Assembly: GCA_045640725.1 (NCBI GenBank)
Contig: JAZUFN010000118.1
Coordinates: 1-7,161, forward strand
From: RGIG3528 sp045640725
GTDB taxonomy: Bacteria; Bacillota; Clostridia; Lachnospirales; Lachnospiraceae
Reading direction: 5' to 3'
DNA: 7,161 bases
This document shows, in pieces, positions 1 to 5,676 of this stretch. Under the pieces are notes generated by a model, which had not been told where the DNA came from, made no database searches, and saw nothing but the letters and a program-made list of their open reading frames with translations. Each line of letters opens with the position of its first letter. Positions within the stretch are counted from its first letter, which is position 1. The position numbers were made by a program, and so were the translations under genes.

Positions 1-144
1 ATACCACGTCACCTTTTCGAAATACCTATTCAGGCAGCGGTAGGCAGCAAAATCATAGCCAGAGAGACAGTATCGGCTATGAGAAAAGACGTACTGGCCA
101 AGTGCTATGGCGGTGATATCAGCCGTAAGAAAAAGCTTCTGTAA
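1..144 (+). CDS. lepA: Elongation factor 4 (LepA), 3' part, ending at a premature TAA
   Basis: This frame enters from outside the window and encodes the C-terminal domain of the ribosome-associated GTPase LepA/EF4, which acts on translating or assembling ribosomes. Visible residues include PRHLFEIPIQAAVGSKIIAR, then TVSAMRKDVLAKCYGGDISR and KKKLL, matching the most conserved stretch of the LepA C-terminal domain (family knowledge, recalled). The frame is stopped by TAA at 142-144, exactly where LepA proteins usually carry Glu or Gln in the LLEKQKEGKK or LLQKQKEGKK segment. The expected sequence continues in the same frame to TAG at 238-240, so about 32 residues are lost. The GTPase domains lie upstream and cannot be inspected. 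The family assignment is very sure. Whether the shortened protein works, or the stop is a sequencing error, cannot be told from here. Confidence 0.85.
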   Translation: MPRHLFEIPIQAAVGSKIIARETVSAMRKDVLAKCYGGDISRKKKLL

Positions 145-240
145 AAGCAGAAGGAAGGCAAGAAACGTATGCGCCAGGTAAGCAATGTTGAGGTGCCTCA
201 GCAGGCCTTCATGGCAGTACTTAAGTTGGATGAGGATTAG
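145..240 (+). pseudogene. lepA: Remnant of the lepA C-terminal tail beyond the in-frame stop
   Basis: Immediately after the TAA the same frame reads KQKEGKKRMRQVSNVEVPQQ and then AFMAVLKLDED before TAG at 238-240. This is a well conserved LepA tail with no further damage, frameshift or second stop. The tail is the lysine-rich end of the protein, which in EF4-ribosome structures reaches towards the peptidyl-transferase region (established knowledge of the family). I see no start codon with a ribosome binding site that would let it be translated alone. One substitution, GAA or CAA to TAA, explains everything, so the nonsense change must be recent, tolerated through readthrough, or artefactual. 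Confidence 0.8.
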
Positions 241-1436
241 TGCATCTAAACAGGCACTCATGGAGTGCGCGCAAGAGAAATATAGACGAAGTGAATAGAA
301 ATCAAATTGGAATTTATATTCATATCCCATTTTGCGTGAGAAAGTGCAATTATTGTGATTTTTTGTCTTTTCCATCAAATGAGGATACAAAAGAAAAATA
401 TGTAGAGGCGCTGATAAGGCAGATAGAGGAAAATGCTGACTTGGTAGCGGGCTATGAGGTTGCGACCATCTATTTTGGAGGAGGCACACCTTCGACTTTG
501 ACTGCTGAGCAGACAGGGCGCATTGTAGAGGCTGTAAAGCAGCATTTTCATCCTGATTTTTCCAAAGAAGACTTTGAATTTACCACGGAGGTAAATCCGG
601 GTACTGTGGATTTTAACAAGCTTAAGGCCTATCGGGACATGGGTATAAATAGGCTTTCCGTGGGAGTTCAGTCAGCAAATGACGTTGAGTTAAAAATGCT
701 GGGGCGCATTCATTCCTTTTCCCAGGCGCAGGAGACAGTGAAACTCGCCAGAAAAGCGGGCTTTAGCAATATCAGCATGGACCTTATCTCGGCACTTCCG
801 GGGCAGACTTTGGAGAAATACAGGGAGAACGTCCGTGAAATATTGTCACTGCATCCCACGCATATCTCGGCTTACAGCTTGATAGTGGAGGAGGGGACTC
901 CGTTTTTTGAGAAGTATGGTCCATATGGCGACAAAAGAGCAAGCCTTCCGGATGAGGAAATCGAGCGCGAAATGTACTATATGACAAGGGACTTGCTATC
1001 TCAGGCGGGTTTTCATCGCTACGAGATTTCCAATTATGCGGTTCCGGGCTTTGAGAGCAGGCACAATTCCTCCTATTGGGAGGGCACGGATTACTTGGGA
1101 CTGGGCCTGGGGGCAGCATCGCTTATAGGAAATGTTCGCTATCGAAATACTGCAGACATAAATGAATACCTTAAGGCACCGGATAGCCGTGAGGTGGATG
1201 AGGTGCTGGATATCAAGGCGCTGGAATCAGAATATATGATACTGGGCCTTCGTAAGGTAAAGGGAGTCAGTATTTCCCTTTTTAAAGAAAAGTTTGACCA
1301 AAATCTTTTAGAGGTTTATAGTAGGGAAATTGAAAAGAGTATAAGTGAAGGGCTTCTGCTGCTGGAAGGCGATATTTTAAGACTTACCGACAGAGGGCTG
1401 GATCTTAGTAACTATGTTTTTGAAAGATTTATTTGA
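240..1436 (+). CDS. hemW: Radical SAM heme chaperone HemW (formerly called oxygen-independent coproporphyrinogen III oxidase-like)
   Basis: HemW binds heme and is thought to deliver it to membrane cytochromes or other hemoproteins; it is often misnamed HemN. The radical SAM motif CVRKCNYCDF places cysteines at residues 32, 36 and 39 (CxxxCxxC). The following residues DF, rather than the extra cysteine of true HemN, point to HemW. Other marks are YFGGGTPSTL (residues 78-87, SAM-binding GGG), TEVNPGT (116-122), VGVQS (141-145), LGRIHS (154-159), SALPGQT (184-190) and a C-terminal HemN_C-type domain with GLRKVKGVS. The GTG at 240 overlaps the old lepA stop by one base and has GGATGAGG at 228-235. 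An alternative GTG at 291 gives a 381-residue protein starting MNRNQIGIYIHIPFC, closer to the usual HemW N-terminus but with no clear ribosome binding site. The lepA-hemW order is typical of Firmicutes. Confidence 0.93.
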   Translation: MHLNRHSWSARKRNIDEVNRNQIGIYIHIPFCVRKCNYCDFLSFPSNEDTKEKYVEALIRQIEENADLVAGYEVATIYFGGGTPSTLTAEQTGRIVEAVKQHFHPDFSKEDFEFTTEVNPGTVDFNKLKAYRDMGINRLSVGVQSANDVELKMLGRIHSFSQAQETVKLARKAGFSNISMDLISALPGQTLEKYRENVREILSLHPTHISAYSLIVEEGTPFFEKYGPYGDKRASLPDEEIEREMYYMTRDLLSQAGFHRYEISNYAVPGFESRHNSSYWEGTDYLGLGLGAASLIGNVRYRNTADINEYLKAPDSREVDEVLDIKALESEYMILGLRKVKGVSISLFKEKFDQNLLEVYSREIEKSISEGLLLLEGDILRLTDRGLDLSNYVFERFI

Positions 1437-1454
1437 TACGGGAAAGGTGAAAAA

Positions 1455-2657
1455 GTGAAGTCAATTAGAGAGTTGTACAGAATAGGGCATGGTCCCAGCA
1501 GCTCACACACAATGGGGCCTGCATATGCCGCAGAGAGAATTAAGAAAGAGCATCCGGATGCTACAAGGATTAAGGTAGTGCTTTACGGCTCACTTGCCAA
1601 GACAGGTCAGGGCCACCAGACTGATGTGGCTATAAAGAAGGTGTTTGCTCCTTTTGAAGTGGAAGTGGAATTTAATACTGAAGTGCCTGAAGAGGAGCTT
1701 AGGCATCCCAATACCATGGATTTTTTTGTGACAGAAAATGGTGAAACAATAAAGTATCGTGCTCTTTCCGTGGGAGGCGGTGCTGTTCACTTTGAGGGAG
1801 ATAAGGCTCCTGAGTCGCCGGAGGTTTATCCCGAGAAAACATTTTCAGAGATTGCCGATTTCTGTAAAAAGAACAATATGCGCTTGTCCGATTATGTTTT
1901 TTTAAGAGAGGGAGAGGATATAAAAAAATATCTTTTGGAAGTGTGGGGAGTTATGGAAAAGGCCATTAGTGAAGGACTTTCCGTGACGGGGACCCTGCCC
2001 GGAGGGCTGGATGTAGAGAGAAAGGCCCAGTATCTTTTAAACCAGCGCCATATCGACGAATCTCATGCTACCAGAGAAAACAGAATGGTATGTGCTTATG
2101 CCTTTGCTGTGGCCGAGCAAAATGCGGATTCCGGCATTATCGTGACAGCTCCTACCTGTGGCTCCTGCGGTGTAGTTCCCGCTGCACTTAAGTTCATGAT
2201 GGAAGAAAAAGGCTTTAAGTATGCAGACATTGTGAGAGCACTGGCTGTAGGCGGCATTGTTGGCAATATTATTAAACATAATGCCTCTATTTCAGGGGCT
2301 GAGTGTGGCTGTCAGGCAGAGGTGGGTGCAGCCTGTTCTATGTGCGCAGCAGCCTTGGCAGAGCTTCACTTTATGGGTATTGACCAGATAGAATATGCAG
2401 CAGAAGTGGCCATGGAGCACCATCTGGGGCTTACCTGTGACCCTATCTGCGGACTGGTTCAGATACCCTGCATCGAGAGAAATGCGGTAGCAGCCATGAG
2501 GGCAATTAATGCCTTGTCTTTGGCTAATTTCCTGACTACCACCAGAAAAATTTCCTTTGATATGGTAGTAGAGACTATGAGACAGACAGGCTTAGATATT
2601 AACAACCGCTACCGAGAGACCTCTGAAGGTGGTCTGGCAGTCCTTTACAAGCATTAA
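1455..2657 (+). CDS. sdaA: L-serine dehydratase (L-serine ammonia-lyase), iron-sulfur dependent, single chain
   Basis: The enzyme converts L-serine to pyruvate and ammonia in the cytoplasm, using a [4Fe-4S] cluster with an open iron site. The N-terminal beta-type domain starts with GHGPSSSHTMGP (residues 11-22); the alpha-type catalytic domain follows from about residue 155. Cluster ligands are probably C286 (GCQAEVG), C328 (LTCDP) and C339 (IPCIERN); their spacings of 42 and 11 residues equal those of the Legionella enzyme's three cluster cysteines (343, 385, 396, recalled). RYRETSEGGLAV at the C-terminus is the conserved family ending. At 400 residues it is shorter than E. coli SdaA (454), mainly in the front domain, and it fuses what Bacillus makes as two subunits. 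GTG is the start, with GAAAGGTG at 1442-1449. The 18-bp gap from hemW suggests co-transcription. Extra cysteines (284, 294, 297, 332) crowd the cluster region. Confidence 0.95.
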   Translation: MKSIRELYRIGHGPSSSHTMGPAYAAERIKKEHPDATRIKVVLYGSLAKTGQGHQTDVAIKKVFAPFEVEVEFNTEVPEEELRHPNTMDFFVTENGETIKYRALSVGGGAVHFEGDKAPESPEVYPEKTFSEIADFCKKNNMRLSDYVFLREGEDIKKYLLEVWGVMEKAISEGLSVTGTLPGGLDVERKAQYLLNQRHIDESHATRENRMVCAYAFAVAEQNADSGIIVTAPTCGSCGVVPAALKFMMEEKGFKYADIVRALAVGGIVGNIIKHNASISGAECGCQAEVGAACSMCAAALAELHFMGIDQIEYAAEVAMEHHLGLTCDPICGLVQIPCIERNAVAAMRAINALSLANFLTTTRKISFDMVVETMRQTGLDINNRYRETSEGGLAVLYKH

Positions 2658-2675
2658 TTATATCTGAGGTGAAAA

Positions 2676-2873
2676 ATGGCAGGATCAAATCAGTGCGACA
2701 CATGCGCTTTTTACGCTTATGATGAAGAATACGAAGAATATTTTTGTACAGTAGATATGGACGAAGATGAAGCAGCCATGATGGAATATGCTGAATTTGC
2801 TACCAGGAGAGCATCATGCCCTTATTATCGTAACGGAGACGAGTACGCGGTAGTAAAACATCAGGCGTTTTAG
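2676..2873 (+). CDS. Small acidic four-cysteine protein, DUF6472-like
   Basis: This protein of 65 residues resembles the DUF6472 family found mainly in Lachnospiraceae and relatives (recognised by pattern, not searched). It has CDTC at residues 7-10, a tyrosine- and glutamate-rich stretch (YDEEYEEYFC, C24), the acidic segment DMDEDEA and a final cysteine in SCPYYRNGDEY (C48). Four cysteines in the order CxxC-x13-C-x23-C could bind one zinc ion or an iron-sulfur centre; this is inference. There is no signal peptide or membrane segment, so it should be cytoplasmic. The ATG is well supported by GAGGTGA at 2666-2672, an exact match to the 16S 3' end complement. It lies 18 bp after the serine dehydratase and just before a terminator, as the last gene of the same unit. 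Its function is unknown. Confidence 0.85.
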   Translation: MAGSNQCDTCAFYAYDEEYEEYFCTVDMDEDEAAMMEYAEFATRRASCPYYRNGDEYAVVKHQAF

Positions 2874-2923
2874 ACGGCTGTTTACTTTCGAAAATTTTAG
2901 CGAAAAATTTAGTAATAGTTAAC

Positions 2924-2976
2924 AAAAATCAGAGAAAAAAGGAAAAGAAAAGACACCTATTTTCTCTGATTTTTTT
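2924..2976 (+). terminator. Rho-independent terminator after the hemW-sdaA-DUF6472 unit
   Basis: A perfect 15-bp inverted repeat pairs AAAAATCAGAGAAAA (2924-2938) with TTTTCTCTGATTTTT (2960-2974) across a 21-nt purine-rich loop, and the T run continues to 2976. The stem is A/T-rich with a CAGAG/CTCTG core. A-rich sequence on the left would serve as a T run on the other strand, so it could work in both directions, though no convergent gene is present. It separates the upstream unit from the GH94 gene. Confidence 0.85.
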
Positions 2977-3026
2977 GGTTGTTTTTTCTGATGAGTTGTG
3001 ATAAATTTTGTGTTAGAGTAAGGCAC

Positions 3027-3032
3027 TATATT
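3027..3032 (+). promoter_or_regulatory. Tentative -10 element for the GH94 gene
   Basis: TATATT lies 9 nt upstream of the palindromic operator, which would place transcription start at about 3039, right at the operator. No good -35 hexamer sits at the proper distance. A competing arrangement is TTTACT (3047-3052), a 16-nt spacer and TATATT (3069-3074), with the operator overlapping its -35; that would leave a leader of only about 13 nt. I cannot choose between the two. Confidence 0.3.
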
Positions 3033-3040
3033 TGCTTACT

Positions 3041-3050
3041 TAAACGTTTA
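3041..3050 (+). promoter_or_regulatory. LacI-family-like operator upstream of the GH94 gene
   Basis: TAAACGTTTA is a perfect 10-bp palindrome with the central CG typical of LacI/GalR-family operators. It lies 44 bp before the phosphorylase start codon, in the region where either promoter arrangement would be blocked by a bound repressor. Sugar-inducible genes of Firmicutes commonly have such a site (established knowledge). It departs from the CcpA cre consensus at three outer positions, so a local sugar regulator is more likely than CcpA. No regulator gene is in this window. Confidence 0.55.
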
Positions 3051-3093
3051 CTTTTTGAAAAAATTACTTATATTTTCATCCTAGGAGGGACAA

Positions 3094-5493
3094 ATGCAGT
3101 ACGGTTATTTTGACGAAAATGCAAAGGAATATGTAATCACCCGTCCGGACACTCCGGCACCTTGGGCCAATTATTTGGGATCCCCGGCTTATGGCGCTAT
3201 TATTTCCAATAATGCTGGTGGCTATTCATTTGAAAAGAGTGGTGCTAACGGACGTATCATTCGTTACGTTTTCAACCAGTTTGACCAGCCTGGCCGTTAT
3301 ATTTATATTCGTGACAATGAGTCTCAGGACTTTTGGTCTGCCAGCTGGCAGCCTGTAGGTAAAGACCTTGAGAGCTACAAGTCTGAATGCCATCATGGCA
3401 CAGGCTATACAAACATGCTGGCTGATTATGCAGGTATCCATTCCGAGGCAATGTACTATGTTCCTATGAACAAGACTTACGAGGTATGGAGACTTAAGGT
3501 AAAGAATACCACTTCTGCCACCAAGAAGCTTTCTGTATTTGGCTACTGTGAATTTACAAATGATTGTAACTACGAGCAGGACCAGGTTAATCTTCAGTAT
3601 ACCCAGTTTATTACCCGTACATATCTTGCTACAGACAAGATTATGCAGACTATTAATGAATTTGTTTCAGGTGGTGCTATCAATGGCGACTCCATGAAGA
3701 CAAGATTCTTTGGTCTTGCAGGTAATCCTGTTGCTTCTGCATGTGGTGACAAGGAGACTTTCCTGGGACGTTACCATGGCTATGGCAATCCTGTTTCTGT
3801 TCAGAATGGTAAGTGCGATGGCACTATGAACTATAACTCCAATGGTTGTGGTGCTCTTTCTACAGATATCACCCTGGCTGCAGGCGAGGAAAAGGAGATT
3901 GCTTTTATTCTCGGTATGAAGCTGGAGCCTCAGGCTGATGCTATTATGGCATCTTATAAGGATGTAAAGGCTACAGTAGACAAGGAAGTTCAGGAGCTTA
4001 AGGACTTCTGGCATGGTGAGCTTTCTCACCTTAAGGTAAATACACCTTCTGCTTCCTTTAATTCCATGGTTAATACCTGGAATGCATATCAGTGCTTCAT
4101 TACATATACCTGGTCCAGAGCAGCATCCTTCTCTTACTGTGGACAGAGAAACGGTTTTGGATACCGTGATACTGTTCAGGATATTCAGGGTATTATCCAC
4201 CTTGATCCGGAGATGGCTGCCCGTCAGATCAGATTCATGCTTTCCGGTCAGGTAAATAACGGTGGTGGCCTTCCACTTGTAAAATATACACATAATGCCG
4301 GTCATGAGGATACTCCTGATGACGAGAGCTATGTACGTGAGACAGGACATCCTGCATACCGTGCTGATGACGCTCTTTGGCTTTTCCCTACAGTTTATAA
4401 GTATATTGCAGAGAGCGGCAATCTTGCCTTTGTTGACGAGGTTATTCCTTATGCCAACAAGGAAGAAGGCACTGTTTACGACCACTTAAAGAGAGCTATC
4501 AATTTCTCTATGGAGAGACTTGGTGCTCATGGCATGCCTGCAGGCCTTCATGCAGACTGGAATGACTGTCTGAGACTGGGTAAGCAGGGTGAGTCCAGCT
4601 TCGTAGCTATGCAGCTCTACTATGCTTTCACTATCATTAGAAAGTTCGCTGAGTACAAGAATGATACAGAGTACTTAAAGTATATTGATGAAAATCAGAA
4701 GATTATGGGGGACCGCATCCAGTCCCTTTGCTGGGAGGACGACAGATATATCCGTGGTTTCAGAGAGACAGGAGAGATTATCGGCTCCAAGAAAGATACT
4801 GAAGCAAACATGTGGCTGAATCCTCAGTCCTGGGCTGTTATTTCCGGACTTGCATCAGAGGATCAGGCTGAAAAGGCTCTGGAGTCTGTAAATCGTGAGC
4901 TGAATACCAAGTATGGCTGCCGTGTAATGGCACCTGCTTATGCTCATCATGCATTTGATGGTGCTTTGATGCTTCTTTTCAACAAGTCCACCAAGGAAAA
5001 TGGTGGTATTTTCTCCCAGCCTCAGGGTTGGATTATTCTGGCTGAGTCCCTTATGGGCCATGGTAACCGTGCATTCCAGTACTTTGATGAGTCCGCACCT
5101 GCATCCATGAATGATAAGGCTGAGATCAGAAAGCTGGAGCCATACGTTCATGGCCAGTTTACAGAGTCTGTAGATTCTCCTTTTGAAGGCCGTGCTAACG
5201 TTCACTGGCTCACAGGTACAGCTTCTACCGTTATGGTTGGCTGTGTAGAAGGTATTTTAGGCCTCAGACCTGACTTCAATGGCATTAAGATTTGCCCTGC
5301 TATCCCTTCAGACTGGAAGGAAATTACCATGGAAAAGGATTTCAGAGGCAAGAAACTGAATATTACCGTTAAAAATCCTAACGGACATGAGGGTAATCCT
5401 AAGTGCGTTACAGTTAACGGTGCAGCTATGACAGACTGCTATATTCCTGCAAATATTCTTAAGGATGTTAACGAAGTAGTAGTTGAGCTTTAA
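3094..5493 (+). CDS. GH94 glycoside phosphorylase (cellobiose/chitobiose phosphorylase-like)
   Basis: GH94 enzymes reversibly split a beta-linked disaccharide with phosphate, giving a sugar 1-phosphate and a free sugar, which saves ATP after uptake. The N-terminus MQYGYFDENAKEYVITRPDT and PAPWANYLG closely recalls chitobiose and cellobiose phosphorylases. Expected architecture: N-terminal beta-sandwich to about residue 270, helical linker, (alpha/alpha)6 barrel from about 315 to 715, short C-terminal beta domain. The general acid should be D491 in ADWNDCL (487-493). Phosphate-site residues R342 (WSRAASF), T707 and G708 (WLTGTA) are present, but Q642 (IFSQPQGW) stands where characterised enzymes have His. 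Length (799) is normal. There is no signal peptide, so it is cytoplasmic. The start has a perfect AGGAGG at 3083-3088. The gene is monocistronic, between two terminators and behind a LacI-type operator. Substrate could be cellobiose, laminaribiose, chitobiose or another; family sure, specificity not. Confidence 0.92.
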   Translation: MQYGYFDENAKEYVITRPDTPAPWANYLGSPAYGAIISNNAGGYSFEKSGANGRIIRYVFNQFDQPGRYIYIRDNESQDFWSASWQPVGKDLESYKSECHHGTGYTNMLADYAGIHSEAMYYVPMNKTYEVWRLKVKNTTSATKKLSVFGYCEFTNDCNYEQDQVNLQYTQFITRTYLATDKIMQTINEFVSGGAINGDSMKTRFFGLAGNPVASACGDKETFLGRYHGYGNPVSVQNGKCDGTMNYNSNGCGALSTDITLAAGEEKEIAFILGMKLEPQADAIMASYKDVKATVDKEVQELKDFWHGELSHLKVNTPSASFNSMVNTWNAYQCFITYTWSRAASFSYCGQRNGFGYRDTVQDIQGIIHLDPEMAARQIRFMLSGQVNNGGGLPLVKYTHNAGHEDTPDDESYVRETGHPAYRADDALWLFPTVYKYIAESGNLAFVDEVIPYANKEEGTVYDHLKRAINFSMERLGAHGMPAGLHADWNDCLRLGKQGESSFVAMQLYYAFTIIRKFAEYKNDTEYLKYIDENQKIMGDRIQSLCWEDDRYIRGFRETGEIIGSKKDTEANMWLNPQSWAVISGLASEDQAEKALESVNRELNTKYGCRVMAPAYAHHAFDGALMLLFNKSTKENGGIFSQPQGWIILAESLMGHGNRAFQYFDESAPASMNDKAEIRKLEPYVHGQFTESVDSPFEGRANVHWLTGTASTVMVGCVEGILGLRPDFNGIKICPAIPSDWKEITMEKDFRGKKLNITVKNPNGHEGNPKCVTVNGAAMTDCYIPANILKDVNEVVVEL

Positions 5494-5522
5494 TTCAGAA
5501 AATAAGAACGCTTCTTTATAAT
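5494..5522 (+). promoter_or_regulatory. Candidate uraA promoter overlapping the GH94 terminator
   Basis: TTCAGA at 5494-5499 (4 of 6 matches to TTGACA), a 17-nt spacer and a perfect TATAAT at 5517-5522 form a sigma-A type promoter. It begins one base after the phosphorylase stop codon. The -10 lies in the loop of the terminator hairpin and transcription would start near 5529, inside the right arm. No comparably good promoter was seen between the terminator and uraA; TATAAA at 5543-5548 lacks a -35. Confidence 0.5.
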
Positions 5523-5537
5523 GGAAGCGTTCTTTTT
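5504..5537 (+). terminator. Rho-independent terminator after the GH94 gene
   Basis: AAGAACGCTTC (5504-5514) pairs perfectly with GAAGCGTTCTT (5524-5534) around the 9-nt loop TTTATAATG, followed by a T run ending at 5537. It starts 10 bp after the phosphorylase stop codon. The 11-bp stem with its central CGCTTC block and T tail is a textbook intrinsic terminator. Confidence 0.92.
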
Positions 5538-5584
5538 GAGGTTATAAACAGAAAAAGGAGACAAAAGGAAGTAAATGGGGCTCC

Positions 5585-5623
5585 AAGCCATTATAATTCA
5601 TGTTTCGCATGAAGGATTGGCTT
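5585..5623 (+). other. First hairpin in the uraA leader
   Basis: TTCATG (5597-5602) and CATGAA (5608-5613) form a perfect 6-bp stem with loop TTTCG; below an internal loop, AAGCCA (5585-5590) pairs with TGGCTT (5618-5623). It is followed by only two or three T, so it is a poor terminator. I do not recognise a riboswitch class: the conserved segments of purine riboswitches and the PyrR-binding loop are absent. It may be part of a dispersed repeat element. Confidence 0.5.
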
Positions 5624-5627
5624 TTCA

Positions 5628-5642
5628 AACTCCTTCGGGGTT
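5628..5642 (+). other. Second, small hairpin in the uraA leader
   Basis: AACTCC (5628-5633) can pair with GGGGTT (5637-5642) with one G-U pair and a three-base loop. The alternative C(TTCG)G fold gives the very stable tetraloop class on a shorter stem. Its right arm shares two bases (5641-5642) with the left arm of the next hairpin, so the full forms of the two stems exclude each other. Confidence 0.4.
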
Positions 5643-5673
5643 CTCCATTTTTCACTTTGTTCAAAAAGGAGGA
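5641..5673 (+). promoter_or_regulatory. uraA: Hairpin covering the uraA Shine-Dalgarno sequence
   Basis: TTCTCC (5641-5646), a bulged A and TTTTT (5648-5652) can pair with AAAAA (5663-5667) and GGAGGA (5668-5673): 11 base pairs with one G-U, loop of 10 nt. The right arm contains the whole AGGAGG (5667-5672) that lies 4 nt before the uraA ATG at 5677. If formed, it would block ribosome binding. This ribosome binding site also decides the start of uraA in favour of 5677 over the in-frame ATG at 5575. Confidence 0.5.
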
Positions 5674-5676
5674 AAT

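Noticed and set aside
145..240. Independent small gene made from the lepA tail
   Set aside because: The only internal ATG early in it (169) lacks a ribosome binding site, and the sequence is simply the normal LepA C-terminus.
784..1119. Antisense open frame of 111 codons within hemW
   Set aside because: It covers conserved HemW motifs on the other strand, and its proline- and cysteine-rich translation looks like a shadow.
2882..2915. Imperfect A/T-rich hairpin (TTTCG/CGAAA with flanking TTACT/AGTAA) before the first terminator
   Set aside because: The pairing is short, interrupted and made of simple A/T-rich sequence; the perfect 15-bp hairpin just downstream explains termination.
3667..4485. 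Antisense open frame of 272 codons inside the GH94 gene
   Set aside because: It mirrors the codon pattern of a strongly supported gene, has no convincing ribosome binding site and its translation resembles no protein I know. It is a shadow frame.
4295..4489. Same-strand 64-codon frame inside the GH94 gene
   Set aside because: It lies out of frame within conserved catalytic-domain sequence and has no good ribosome binding site.
4855..5205. Antisense open frame near the 3' end of the GH94 gene
   Set aside because: It overlaps the conserved C-terminal catalytic region and looks non-biological as protein.
5541..5676. Purine or PreQ1 riboswitch, or PyrR attenuator, before uraA
   Set aside because: The conserved core segments of these elements are not visible and no terminator hairpin with a T run sits just before the gene. 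The structure is reported as an unassigned leader instead.
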